Source of the DNA: Bacteroidales bacterium UBA4353
GTDB lineage: Bacteria > Bacteroidota > Bacteroidia > Bacteroidales > Paludibacteraceae
Length of the DNA: 30,408 bases
Assembly: GCA_002394025.1 (NCBI GenBank)
Contig: DGSV01000013.1
Location: 1-30,408, forward strand
Direction of reading: 5' to 3'
Shown here: piece after piece, positions 1 through 7,741 of the stretch
Numbering within the stretch: the stretch's first letter is position 1
How the letters are laid out: every line of letters starts with the position of its first letter
Position numbers and translations under genes: made by a program
The notes under the pieces: model-generated
The model's database searches: none
Seen by the model: only the letters and a program-made list of their open reading frames with translations
What the model was told of the DNA's origin: nothing

Positions 1-207
1 GTCTTACGAGCGTAACCATCGGCACAAGCGTGACGAGAATAGGAGATGATGCTTTCTATGGCTGCAGAAGTCTTACGAGCGTGACCATCCCCAACAGTGT
101 GACGAGCATTGGAGAATACGCTTTCTCTGGCTGCACTGGTCTTACGAGCGTGGTTCTCGGAAACGGCGTGAAAACTATTGACTCCTATGCTTTCTATGGC
201 TGCACGG
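1..207 (+). repeat. Tandem 69-bp repeat encoding LRR modules
   Basis: Three successive 69-bp units start at 1, 70 and 139, each opening with gtcttacgagcgt and encoding one 23-residue LRR. The units are similar enough at the DNA level to recombine, so copy number may vary between strains. More copies probably lie upstream of the window. Confidence 0.85.
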
Positions 208-842
208 GCTTGCAGAGCATAACCTGCTACAGCATGCGTCCGCCGACAGTTACCAACGGGTCTCAGACAGCTCAGTTCGCGACTTTGCCATACAGCACCA
301 TCGTTTATGTGCCTGCCGATTATTTCGAGACATATATGATGCACGACATCTGGGGTCTGTATGACGTGCGTCAGATAGGTTCAACGACGGTGCAGACCAC
401 GGACCTGATGGTTACACCGCACTACACGACGGCTGACGTGGCATGGCCCACTGTGGACAACGCAGCGACGTACGAACTTGTGATAACGCAGAACGGGACT
501 GTGGTATGCACGCTTGTGTTCAACGCTCAGGGCCAGTTGACGAGCATCGCCTTCCGCGCTCCGGCAGAGTCAGCCAGTGCCGCAGGGCAGGGCTTCCAGT
601 TCACCGTGACAGGACTTGAGGACGGTAGCGCATATTCGCTCACGCTCAACGCCAAGGATGCTGTGGGCAATGTGCTGAGGACCTTCGCGCAGAACTTCAC
701 CACTGGTGCTACGGCAATAGAGGAAGTCAACGCCGACGGCGTGGCTCTGAAACCGCGCAAGGTAATCGAGAACGGACGAGTCATCATCATCATGCCCGAC
801 GGACGCAAGTTCGACGCCAGTGGCAGGGCTTTAGGAAAATAA
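1..842 (+). CDS. BspA-like leucine-rich repeat surface protein, 3' part
   Basis: The frame is open from the window edge, so the start lies upstream; the first ATG at 30 falls inside a repeat and is not the true start. The visible part begins with three LRR_5/BspA-type repeats of 23 residues (pattern LTSVTIPNSVTSIG..AF.GC), followed by a short cap with the form seen after such repeats (SMRPPTV...VYVPADYFETY). A fibronectin-III-like beta domain follows (from about TTDLMVTPHYTTADVAW to FTTGATAI). The last about 40 residues (IEEVNADG...RKVIENGRVIIIMPDGRKFDASGRAL) resemble the short C-terminal tails of Bacteroidales secreted LRR proteins and may be a type IX sorting signal; that is inference. Family members are exported and many bind host or food-derived ligands. 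The stop is followed at once by a strong inverted repeat, so the transcript probably ends there. Confidence 0.85.
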   Translation, partial: LTSVTIGTSVTRIGDDAFYGCRSLTSVTIPNSVTSIGEYAFSGCTGLTSVVLGNGVKTIDSYAFYGCTGLQSITCYSMRPPTVTNGSQTAQFATLPYSTIVYVPADYFETYMMHDIWGLYDVRQIGSTTVQTTDLMVTPHYTTADVAWPTVDNAATYELVITQNGTVVCTLVFNAQGQLTSIAFRAPAESASAAGQGFQFTVTGLEDGSAYSLTLNAKDAVGNVLRTFAQNFTTGATAIEEVNADGVALKPRKVIENGRVIIIMPDGRKFDASGRALGK

Positions 843-852
843 TCAAACAAAG

Positions 853-900
853 ACATTAGCAAAAACTGCGGAGCCGATGCTCCGCAGTTTTTGCTAATGT
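853..900. terminator. Perfect 22-bp inverted repeat, likely bidirectional terminator
   Basis: Left arm 853-874 and right arm 879-900 are perfectly complementary over 22 bp with a 4-base loop (cgat). The stem has a GC-rich core (ctgcggagc) flanked by A5/T5 tracts, so on either strand the hairpin contains a U-tract. It starts 10 bases after the stop of the LRR gene. Confidence 0.85.
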
Positions 901-929
901 CCCGGTTCCTTATCTCCATTGCTCCTTAG

Positions 930-951
930 AAATCCATAAGAATATGGATTT
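930..951. repeat. Small inverted repeat
   Basis: aaatccata (930-938) and tatggattt (943-951) pair perfectly around a 4-base loop. It lies in the 225-bp non-coding gap between the LRR gene and the nucleotidyltransferase gene. It may be a second, weaker terminator; no gene was found in the gap. Confidence 0.5.
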
Positions 952-981
952 TACGCTCTCGGCATTCCGCGTCAATACACG

Positions 982-1050
982 GCTTATTAGGCAAATCGCA
1001 AATAATTTGCCTATGTGCAGAATTTTTGCGAAATTTGCAACATAATAAGC
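982..1050. repeat. Nested inverted repeats just upstream of the duplicated asnS start
   Basis: An outer pair gcttatta (982-989) / taataagc (1043-1050) encloses a perfect inner hairpin taggcaaat (988-996) / atttgccta (1005-1013) and a second imperfect hairpin (about 1016-1040, tgcagaattt / aaatttgca). The arms overlap by two bases, so not all pairs can form at once, but the segment could fold into a branched structure. It ends exactly where the direct repeat at 1051 begins. It could be an asnS leader element or a junction left by the insertion; I cannot tell which. Confidence 0.45.
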
Positions 1051-1089
1051 AATAACCAACACTCATAATGCAAAGAACAGAAATTATTC
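1051..1089 (+). repeat. Direct repeat copy 1: duplicate of asnS start region
   Basis: Positions 1051-1089 match 1514-1552 with one mismatch (c1056 versus t1519); the last 33 bases are identical. The repeat covers 17 bases of leader and the first 7 codons. Here it supplies the start codon and first residues (MQRTEII) of the nucleotidyltransferase gene. Confidence 0.9.
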
Positions 1090-1385
1090 GGCTTATACAG
1101 CAACTCGGGCATAAAATTATTCCTGATGGTAGCAGATTATTGCTCTATGGTTCACAAGCAAGAGGGGACTATAAAGAATATTCTGATTGGGATTTATTGC
1201 TTATTCTCAATAAAGACAAAGAAACAGCAGATGACTTCATGAAATTTGCATACCCTATCATAGAATTAGGACTGAATTTAGGACTGATGTTTAGTGTACA
1301 AACCTATACAAGAAACGATTGGGAAAAATATCGCGCTACGCCTTTTTTCTGCAATGTTGAAAATGATAAGATTATACTAATATGA
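1068..1385 (+). CDS. MNT-type nucleotidyltransferase (minimal NTase of a MNT/HEPN module)
   Basis: A 105-residue protein with the polymerase-beta-superfamily signature: G28-S29 (YGSQARGD) and the metal-binding aspartates D40 and D42 in SDWDLLL. Length and the C-terminal pattern (YPIIELG...YTRNDWEKYRATPFFCNV) fit the small Bacteroidota nucleotidyltransferases that usually precede a HEPN-domain gene. In characterised MNT/HEPN pairs the MNT protein is the antitoxin and adds AMP residues to the HEPN RNase. Here the partner survives only as a fragment directly downstream, so this is an orphan. The first seven codons and 17 bases of leader are a near-exact copy of the start of asnS. The gene is visibly more AT-rich than its neighbours, which suggests acquisition by transfer. 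Whether it is still expressed is unknown. Confidence 0.85.
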   Translation: MQRTEIIRLIQQLGHKIIPDGSRLLLYGSQARGDYKEYSDWDLLLILNKDKETADDFMKFAYPIIELGLNLGLMFSVQTYTRNDWEKYRATPFFCNVENDKIILI

Positions 1386-1515
1386 TTCCAGACTGCAAAC
1401 ATTGCGAGAAAGAAACGATTATAATTGCGCTTTCACAGCCACTAAGGATGATATTCTGCCGTTAGCAGAACACTTAGACTCTTTCTTAAACCAAATTATA
1501 GATTTAATTCCGTAA
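1381..1515 (+). pseudogene. HEPN-domain toxin, C-terminal remnant
   Basis: In the frame beginning at 1381 (a different frame from the gene before it) 44 codons read YDSRLQTLRERNDYN, then AFTATKDDILPLAEHLDSF, LNQIIDLIP and a stop at 1513-1515. This matches the C-terminal end of HEPN/UPF0332 proteins (an LR-K--DYD motif, then an acidic helix with -FI-EI--LI). The N-terminal part, which would hold the RNase motif R-X4-6-H, is missing, and no start codon lies in this frame because a stop at 1378-1380 precedes it. The remnant abuts the nucleotidyltransferase stop codon, so the gene probably lost its 5' two thirds in one deletion. The other frame from ATG 1382 gives only 27 residues and no family resemblance. 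Confidence 0.65.
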
Positions 1516-1552
1516 TAATCAACACTCATAATGCAAAGAACAGAAATTATTC
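1514..1552 (+). repeat. Direct repeat copy 2: native asnS start region
   Basis: Partner of 1051-1089, 463 bp downstream, with one mismatch in 39 bases. This copy carries the start codon of asnS at 1531. Confidence 0.9.
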
Positions 1553-2928
1553 ACGCTTTAGCCCGTACCGATTACGGTGCGCAGATTAATGTCAAGGGCT
1601 GGGTACGCACCCGCCGTGGCAATAAGGCTGTGTCATTCATAGCCCTCAACGATGGTTCCACCATCAAGAACATACAAATCGTAGCCGACATCGAGAAGTT
1701 CGATGAGGAGCTGCTCAAGCAAGTCACCACAGGCGCGTGCATCAGCGTCGTCGGCACGCTCGTGGAAAGCATGGGTAAGGGTCAAACGGTGGAGATACAA
1801 GCCCAAGAGATAGAGGTTTACGGCACCGCCGATCCCGAAACATATCCCCTGCAAAAGAAAGGTCATACCCTTGAATACCTGCGTGAGATAGCCTACCTGC
1901 GTCCGCGTACCAACACTTTCGGAGCCGTATTCCGTATGCGCAGCCAGATGGCGATGGCCATACACACCTACTTCCAAGAGCGCGGCTTCAACTACTTCCA
2001 TACGCCGCTCATCACCGCATCCGACTGTGAGGGTGCCGGACAGATGTTCCAAGTGACAACCATGAACCTCTACGACCTCAAGAAAAACGACGCCGGTGAG
2101 ATAGACTACAGCCGCGACTTCTTCGGAAAGCAGACGGCACTGACGGTATCAGGACAGTTGGAAGGTGAACTCGGAGCGCTATCACTGGGCAAAATCTACA
2201 CCTTCGGACCCACATTCCGCGCCGAGAACAGCAACACCCCGCGCCACCTCTCCGAGTTCTGGATGATAGAACCCGAAATGGCTTTCTATGACCTCAACGA
2301 CAACATGGCTCTGGCACAGGACTTCATACAATACTGCGTTCGTTGGGCTTTGGATAAATGTCAGGACGACCTCGCGTTCCTTGAGCAGATGTACGATAAG
2401 GAACTGACACAGCGCCTGCGCTTTGTCGTGGAAAACGATTTCCAACGCCTGACCTACACCGAGGGCATAGAAATTCTCAAAGACGCCGTGGCGCACGGCA
2501 AGAAGTTCGAGTTCCCCGTTGATTGGGGCACAGACCTGCAATCGGAGCACGAACGCTACCTCGTGGAAGAACACTTCAAGAGACCCGTCATACTCATCGA
2601 CTACCCCAAGGAAATCAAGTCCTTCTACATGAAACAAAATGATGACGGCAAGACGGTTCGCGCCATGGACGTCCTCTTCCCTCATATCGGCGAGATTATC
2701 GGAGGCAGCGAACGTGAGGCAGACTACGAAAAACTCAAACGCCGTGCCGAAGAAATGCACGTGCCCATGAAAGATATCTGGTGGTATCTCGACACACGAC
2801 GCTGGGGCTCGGCACCGCATAGCGGTTTCGGACTGGGATTTGAACGTCTCATGCTGTTCGTGACGGGAATGCAGAACATACGCGACGTGATTCCATTCCC
2901 GCGCACACCAAACAACGCCGACTTCTGA
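1531..2928 (+). CDS. asnS: Asparaginyl-tRNA synthetase
   Basis: Charges tRNA-Asn with asparagine in the cytosol. The 465-residue protein has the usual layout: an N-terminal OB-fold anticodon-binding domain (VKGWVRTRRGNKAVSFIALNDG, residues about 20-45) and a class II catalytic core with motif 2 (FRAENSNTPRHLSEFWMIEPEM) and motif 3 (GFGLGFERLMLFVTG) near the end. Length is normal for Bacteroidota AsnRS. The ATG at 1531 aligns with family starts (RT.I...L.R.D.GA...VKGWVR). It is an essential housekeeping gene whose leader and first codons are duplicated upstream by the MNT/HEPN insertion. The native promoter is therefore now at least 463 bp away, unless the inserted segment supplies one; I did not find a convincing TAnnTTTG box close to either copy. 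Confidence 0.97.
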   Translation: MQRTEIIHALARTDYGAQINVKGWVRTRRGNKAVSFIALNDGSTIKNIQIVADIEKFDEELLKQVTTGACISVVGTLVESMGKGQTVEIQAQEIEVYGTADPETYPLQKKGHTLEYLREIAYLRPRTNTFGAVFRMRSQMAMAIHTYFQERGFNYFHTPLITASDCEGAGQMFQVTTMNLYDLKKNDAGEIDYSRDFFGKQTALTVSGQLEGELGALSLGKIYTFGPTFRAENSNTPRHLSEFWMIEPEMAFYDLNDNMALAQDFIQYCVRWALDKCQDDLAFLEQMYDKELTQRLRFVVENDFQRLTYTEGIEILKDAVAHGKKFEFPVDWGTDLQSEHERYLVEEHFKRPVILIDYPKEIKSFYMKQNDDGKTVRAMDVLFPHIGEIIGGSEREADYEKLKRRAEEMHVPMKDIWWYLDTRRWGSAPHSGFGLGFERLMLFVTGMQNIRDVIPFPRTPNNADF

Positions 2929-2942
2929 TTTACCAACATAGA

Positions 2943-2987
2943 ATAACCGACAACGGACGCATTTCATGTGCGTCCGTTGTCGGTTAT
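2943..2987. terminator. 19-bp inverted repeat between convergent genes
   Basis: ataaccgacaacggacgca (2943-2961) pairs perfectly with 2969-2987 around a 7-base loop. It lies 14 bases after the asnS stop and faces the end of the minus-strand acyltransferase gene, so it probably terminates transcription from both sides. It lacks a long U-tract. Confidence 0.75.
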
Positions 2988-3070
2988 ATAAAGACAAATA
3001 TCACTGCTCAGCAGACTCTGTTATACCAAATCCGGCATTAGAATTTATAATATCTGTCTCTAACATGGAT

Positions 3071-3568
3071 TCAGTCTAATTGATTTGGAATTATCCGACA
3101 TGGCACACCAACGGCTGTAGAGCCTTGAGGAACACTCTTATTGACCAAGGTATTAGCTCCTATGACAGCTTTTTCGCCTATCTCTATATCACCTTTAGGA
3201 GCTATCAGAGATGCGCGCATACCTATGTATGCTCCGCGGCGGATGACAATCTTATTATGGTCTTGATGATAACCATGACAGGAAAAATACACACCATAAG
3301 ATATTATCACATTATCCTCTATGACAATTTTGTCGTGGCATAAATCGTCAAGATAACACTTCATGCCTATGAACGTTCCTTTACCGATTTTTATACCGCA
3401 CAATCTGTAAAGCGTCACCCTCATGAAGTTTGTCACGCAGTTAGGGGCGATATTCTGACATACGAACTTTCGCGCCAAGTGCAGCAGTTCACCGATGATG
3501 GAGCGCTTGTAGTAGTATGGCACAGGCTCGCCGGGGTGTTTGAGTTTATAGTAGATTTCCAACAACAT
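3071..3568 (-). CDS. Hexapeptide-repeat (left-handed beta-helix) acyltransferase
   Basis: A 165-residue protein of the WbbJ/maltose O-acetyltransferase type, expected to move an acetyl group from acetyl-CoA to a sugar or similar acceptor. The N-terminal half is a basic helix-rich leader with RVTLYRLCGIKIGKGTFIG. Hexapeptide turns follow: IKIGKG, IVIEDNVIISYGVYFS, then the histidine-containing CHGYHQDHNKIVI, a site where the family keeps its catalytic His, then RRGAYIGMRASLIAPKGDIEIGEKAVIGANTLVNKSVP and AVGVPCRII. It is the last gene of a minus-strand run, 66 bases after the MATE gene. Nearby glycosyltransferase and sulfatase genes make surface-glycan decoration a plausible role, but the substrate cannot be read from the sequence. 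Confidence 0.85.
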   Translation of the reverse strand: MLLEIYYKLKHPGEPVPYYYKRSIIGELLHLARKFVCQNIAPNCVTNFMRVTLYRLCGIKIGKGTFIGMKCYLDDLCHDKIVIEDNVIISYGVYFSCHGYHQDHNKIVIRRGAYIGMRASLIAPKGDIEIGEKAVIGANTLVNKSVPQGSTAVGVPCRIIPNQLD

Positions 3569-3634
3569 TGTTTTAATGCTATTTAATCAGTGTTTTATTG
3601 ATTTCTGTAATCAGGCGGTCAGAGTAGAGAGGTG

Positions 3635-5017
3635 TCATACCATTACTTCATCGAGCTTTTTATCCCACTTGCCGAATCGCAGGCGGAGCAGGAATATAAA
3701 TCCTCTGAAGCACAATTCTATGCACATGGCTAACCATATTCCTTTAAGCCCCATAACAGGTGCCAGATACCACGCCAACGACACTCTCACGCACCACATC
3801 GAAAACATCTCCATCAGGCATGGCGGCAGTGTGTTTCCCGCTCCCATGAAGACCCCGTAGCTCACTATCGCCGCCGCAAACATGGGTTCCGCCCAAGCTT
3901 CGATACGCAACACCTCGGTGCCAAGACTTATAATGTCCTGCACGGGTGTCATGATACTCATCATCACCGGTGCGCCGAAATACATTACCAGTCCCATAAA
4001 TCCCATCACTAACATACCCAGCACCACAGAGAGCCACGCGAACCAATGCGTGAGTTTGCGGCGTTTGGCTCCTATCGACTGCCCGATGAGCGTTGTCGCC
4101 GCATCGCCGATTCCGAACCCCGGCATATAACACAGGCTTTCGGCGGTTACGGCAAGAGCGTTGGCGGCTATTGCTATAGTGCCAAGAGGGGCCACGATAA
4201 CAGTGATTATGATTTGCGCTCCGCAAAGCACAAAACGCTCGGAGAGCAGAGGTGCCGAAATTCCGGAAGCCTTACGAATTATGGAACGTGTGGGAATATA
4301 GTGCTTGACAATGCCGGCAAAACGCTGCCTGAAATCATCGGCTATGCGCAACTTGTCATTGCGCCACACAAGGAAATATACGGCAATAAAAGTACCTATC
4401 GCCTCGGCGCACCAACTGCCCCATGCCGCACCCCACACACCCATGTCAAGGGGATAGATGAAGATATAGTTAAAGACGATATCGAGCAGACATATCAGTA
4501 TGTTGACGGCACTGGGCACTTTCATGTCGCCGGCACAGCGCAACATGGCACAACTCAAACTATGAAACTGAAACAGCGGCAGCATAAGCGCAAAGACAAA
4601 GAAATAGTCACTTGCCATTTCCGCCACCTCGCCACTGCCACCAAGCCAATAAGGTACATAGGGGCTTAGCAACAGACATATCACCATGAATACCACGCTA
4701 AAAAGCATAGTGGCGATAATCGACTGCCGAAGCACATCCCGGGCTCCCTCGTTATCTTTAGCACCCACACGGTGAGCAACCTGAACGGCAAAACCATTAG
4801 TGACAGCAATCGGCAGACCGAACATGAGCCATAGCGAAGATGTCACAAGACCTATCGCGGCACTACTCTCGGCTCCCAGATGACCAACCATGGCGGCATC
4901 GATATACTCCATCACTATCGACGACAGCTGCGACAGTATCGACGGAACGCTAAGAAGCAGCAACAGAGTCAGTTGCTGCCTCCACGTCATGGAGTCGCCA
5001 TTGCGAACACGAGACAA
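3635..5017 (-). CDS. MATE-family multidrug/sodium antiporter
   Basis: A 460-residue integral inner-membrane protein with about twelve hydrophobic segments in two similar halves, as in MATE/NorM exporters, which use a Na+ or H+ gradient to expel cationic drugs or metabolites. Recognisable pieces are the first helix (LTLLLLLSVPSILSQL) with the following MEYIDAAMVGHLG, matching the family's "D.--VG-LG" turn, and the start of the second half (ISAPLLSERFVLCGAQIIIT, then GIGDAATTLIGQSIGAKRR). The start at MSRVRNGDSMTW was kept; the Met at residue 10 is an alternative. It follows the metallophosphoesterase gene by 33 bases and is probably co-transcribed with it. The natural substrate is not evident. 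Confidence 0.93.
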   Translation of the reverse strand: MSRVRNGDSMTWRQQLTLLLLLSVPSILSQLSSIVMEYIDAAMVGHLGAESSAAIGLVTSSLWLMFGLPIAVTNGFAVQVAHRVGAKDNEGARDVLRQSIIATMLFSVVFMVICLLLSPYVPYWLGGSGEVAEMASDYFFVFALMLPLFQFHSLSCAMLRCAGDMKVPSAVNILICLLDIVFNYIFIYPLDMGVWGAAWGSWCAEAIGTFIAVYFLVWRNDKLRIADDFRQRFAGIVKHYIPTRSIIRKASGISAPLLSERFVLCGAQIIITVIVAPLGTIAIAANALAVTAESLCYMPGFGIGDAATTLIGQSIGAKRRKLTHWFAWLSVVLGMLVMGFMGLVMYFGAPVMMSIMTPVQDIISLGTEVLRIEAWAEPMFAAAIVSYGVFMGAGNTLPPCLMEMFSMWCVRVSLAWYLAPVMGLKGIWLAMCIELCFRGFIFLLRLRFGKWDKKLDEVMV

Positions 5018-5050
5018 TAATATGTCAGAGCGAGATGCTATAAGACTTAC

Positions 5051-5746
5051 TTATTTTTCTATCACATACGACTTTGTCGAAAACATCAGACAATCAACAA
5101 AAGTCAGTTTCGGCGTCATACGCGAGATATTGTTCTGCTGAGTATGTCCCACTACTTGGCGATAGTCGTTATCCGTAAAGATGTTATATTCCTTGAGATA
5201 ACCGGGTCTAATCCACATCGGTGACGATGTCGGCGCCATACCACCCCGGTCCATTATACCACCCGAGTTATTACCATAGTTGAACGCCGACATATCGTTA
5301 TCCCATAAGTCGTTGATGTTACGCGCCACGACACCCGTCGCTTCATCATTATATGATCCTATCCACTTCTCATACCACGGTTTGCTGACACCGGCATGTG
5401 TCACCAGCACGTCATCGCCTATGCTGTATGCCACTCCGTTCATCAAATCCCTAACCTGTTCAAACTCATATCTTATCTCATAACTATGCTCGGCATTGTA
5501 GCGGCTATAGCGCTCATAAGGGTCATTGAGCAGATAATGCAAGTCATGATTACCATAGAGCAATACGGTATCGGGATTACGGCGTTTATAGTCTGTTATC
5601 ATGCGAAAGTTATGCATGACTTGCGCAAAACTAAAAGGTTCGTAGGGGTCAAAATAATCCCCTACAAAGATATTGACAGCATCGTCACGCACAAGTTCGT
5701 ACCACACGTCACGACCATGTATGTCACCTATTATATTATAAGTCAT
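5051..5746 (-). CDS. Calcineurin-like metallophosphoesterase
   Basis: A 231-residue protein with the full metallophosphatase motif series: GDIHG (7-11), GDYFDP (29-34), GNHDL (65-69), THAG (about residue 115) and GHTQ near the C terminus. These supply the Asp, His and Asn ligands of a two-metal centre that hydrolyses phosphate mono- or diesters. The GD.FD variant (Y-F instead of the usual V-D-R-G) fits serine/threonine-phosphatase-like or diadenosine-tetraphosphatase-like branches. There is no signal peptide, so it is cytosolic. It starts 6 bases after the VWA gene stop and precedes the MATE gene by 33 bases, so it is an operon member. The substrate is unknown. Confidence 0.88.
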   Translation of the reverse strand: MTYNIIGDIHGRDVWYELVRDDAVNIFVGDYFDPYEPFSFAQVMHNFRMITDYKRRNPDTVLLYGNHDLHYLLNDPYERYSRYNAEHSYEIRYEFEQVRDLMNGVAYSIGDDVLVTHAGVSKPWYEKWIGSYNDEATGVVARNINDLWDNDMSAFNYGNNSGGIMDRGGMAPTSSPMWIRPGYLKEYNIFTDNDYRQVVGHTQQNNISRMTPKLTFVDCLMFSTKSYVIEK

Positions 5747-5752
5747 AGGTTT

Positions 5753-7669
5753 TTACTTAACAATTTCCTTCTGTGTGTACCACTTTCCGGCACGGAAAGC
5801 CTTAACGAAATAAATACCTGTGCTGAAGCCCCGTACGTTGATGTCCACCATGTCACCGGCGTTGTGGGCTCCGAGGTTCATGAGTGTCTTACCCGTCAAA
5901 TCGACAAGGAACAGGTTTTCGACATCGCTCATGATAACCACTTGGAACTGTCCTTGACAAGGATTAGGACGCAAGCTCATAACTTGAGCCGCAGTGAGGA
6001 TTTCCGGCACCTCGGGAACGTGGTAATCTTCAAGGTCTTGAGTCTCGAAAGGATTAGGCACGAACTGGTCGGTACTGCTCTGTTCGAGGTTGTCCTGCGC
6101 CCACTGCTCTATCTGACAGTCAGGAACTGCGGAAAATTCACTTATCACACGTACCATCATATCGTTGAGCATCTCAACTTCAAGTTTGTCGGTTGTGGGT
6201 TTGAGGTGCGTATCTCCGATGCGGCTGTCGTCAGTGAGGAAAAGAGAAGTACCGTTTGTTGCCAGCGCCATAGCCCGGAACAGGTACTCGCCTTCTTCTT
6301 GCATACCGCTGCATACTACCGGCACGAGACGTATGCCCTGCGCCGCGGCGGCACGCAGTTGTTTTTGAATTAGAGCCACATTGACAGAATCGTTATGTGG
6401 TGGCGCGTCAAGTACCAAGAATGCTATGCGCGCCACAGCCTCGCGACTCCAATCGCTACTGTTCACGGCTGCCATCAAAGCCTCACCGACAGCCTCCTCA
6501 TAATCGCCGCCTCCGCTGGCACGCTGCTTCTTCATGAATTCGCGCGTTACGCTGACTTCGGAGTTCAAGGTACTGATACGGCAAAGATAGTCATCGCCAT
6601 GGTCGCGATAGAACACAGCACCAGTGCGGATATTCAAACTACTATCTATGCCTTGAACACGTTCGACGACATTGTCAAGTTCTGCCTGCATATAACGTAT
6701 CTCATCGCCCATAGACCCCGTGGCATCAACCAGGAACATGACATCAACAGCGCGGTTCGCGGGGCACTCGACATCCATTGAGATATGAAGGTCGCCCGAA
6801 ACAGGTATTACCTGTTCAAGACCTTGGTATGAAACTACCACCTTATCGGCATTAGTGCCTTTTTTGCCATCAGCGCTATTGAAGTCCGCCCAAAGTTCCG
6901 CCTTGCCGGTATTGTCGGTACGCGCCTGCCATAGCGTGTCACCTTTCTGTCCCAACAGGAGAACCTGAGCATCGAAGAGTGGACTGCCACTGCGATTGGT
7001 CAGGTGAAGAGTATGACGTTCACGGGGATATAGTTCCCAAATCTTGGCATAGGTGGCATGGCTCTGGGTCATAATACTGTTCCACAAATGCCATTTGGCA
7101 AAGTCGTTGACCTCACCGGCCGTGAGCATGCCGGCACGCACATTGTTGGCAGCGGACGCCATAGAAGGCGCTGCAACATCAGGCTCGGCCTCGGGCAACA
7201 GCTTCACCGAGTGTTCACCGGCGGCTTTATAATCCGCCACAGCTGTTAGCGCCACGGCGTCGTCAGAAGACATCCTCGCGCCGCTCTCTAACGTTCTATA
7301 ACGTATGTCTTTCCTGACGCCTGACGCGCTGCCGAACTTGTAATTATCTTTCTCAACAGGGACTTTGCTCTTGACGCATACCACATGAAATAGAGCGCTG
7401 TCGGCAGCGGCTATCTTATACTCTGCAGCCTCTACATTTTCGCCTGAAATCTTCAGTTTCATCTCCTTGCCACCATCGTAACGCAGACAGAAATAGCCAT
7501 CATAGCCGGTAGTGTATCTATTGGGATTGCCCTTCGAGCATTTGCTCTCGCCATTGACCAATACTCCACTAATCAGGTCGCCATCACTATTGACGATGAT
7601 ACCCTGAATCTGTGCCATAAGAGTGCCTACGAGGCACAAAGTTGTGAAAATAACCGATAGTCGTTTCAT
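5753..7669 (-). CDS. Secreted VWA-domain protein with type IX sorting tail
   Basis: 638 residues. A signal peptide (MKRLSVIFTTLCLVGTLMA, cut before QIQG) leads into a carboxypeptidase-regulatory-like beta domain (about 21-95: IQGIIVNSDGDLISGVLV...GYFCLRY). A second Ig-like segment (about 215-300: HTLHLTNRSGSPLFDAQVLL...GKAELWADF) comes before a von Willebrand A domain from about 308, with the metal-site motif FLVDATGSMGDE. The last about 80 residues (LRPNPCQGQFQVVIMS...GIYFVKAFRAGKW, then QKEIVK) are a type A C-terminal domain of the type IX secretion system, so the protein should cross the outer membrane and be attached to the surface or released. VWA domains usually bind protein ligands through Mg2+. 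The 72-base gap to the upstream GT2 gene shows no clear promoter box, so it may be read through from there. Confidence 0.88.
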   Translation of the reverse strand: MKRLSVIFTTLCLVGTLMAQIQGIIVNSDGDLISGVLVNGESKCSKGNPNRYTTGYDGYFCLRYDGGKEMKLKISGENVEAAEYKIAAADSALFHVVCVKSKVPVEKDNYKFGSASGVRKDIRYRTLESGARMSSDDAVALTAVADYKAAGEHSVKLLPEAEPDVAAPSMASAANNVRAGMLTAGEVNDFAKWHLWNSIMTQSHATYAKIWELYPRERHTLHLTNRSGSPLFDAQVLLLGQKGDTLWQARTDNTGKAELWADFNSADGKKGTNADKVVVSYQGLEQVIPVSGDLHISMDVECPANRAVDVMFLVDATGSMGDEIRYMQAELDNVVERVQGIDSSLNIRTGAVFYRDHGDDYLCRISTLNSEVSVTREFMKKQRASGGGDYEEAVGEALMAAVNSSDWSREAVARIAFLVLDAPPHNDSVNVALIQKQLRAAAAQGIRLVPVVCSGMQEEGEYLFRAMALATNGTSLFLTDDSRIGDTHLKPTTDKLEVEMLNDMMVRVISEFSAVPDCQIEQWAQDNLEQSSTDQFVPNPFETQDLEDYHVPEVPEILTAAQVMSLRPNPCQGQFQVVIMSDVENLFLVDLTGKTLMNLGAHNAGDMVDINVRGFSTGIYFVKAFRAGKWYTQKEIVK

Positions 7670-7741
7670 GATCGTAAAGTTTTAGTAGATTAAACACTGG
7701 TTCAAGACCAACAACTGTGCCATAAATTTACCTCAGCCTAT

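Noticed and set aside
853..900. Perfect inverted repeat as the end of an insertion sequence
   Set aside because: Arms are only 4 bases apart and follow a stop codon directly; the A/T tracts and GC core fit a bidirectional terminator, and no transposase is present.
1382..1465. 27-codon frame starting with ATG right after the MNT gene
   Set aside because: It overlaps the HEPN remnant in a different frame, has no family resemblance and ends early; the frame beginning at 1381 matches the expected partner family instead.
2182..2997. 271-codon minus-strand open frame over asnS
   Set aside because: It is a shadow of asnS with no family resemblance and it runs through the terminator hairpin.
5396..6373. 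325-codon plus-strand open frame
   Set aside because: It lies opposite the phosphoesterase and VWA genes, whose domains and motifs are clear; the opposite frame has no recognisable domain or promoter.
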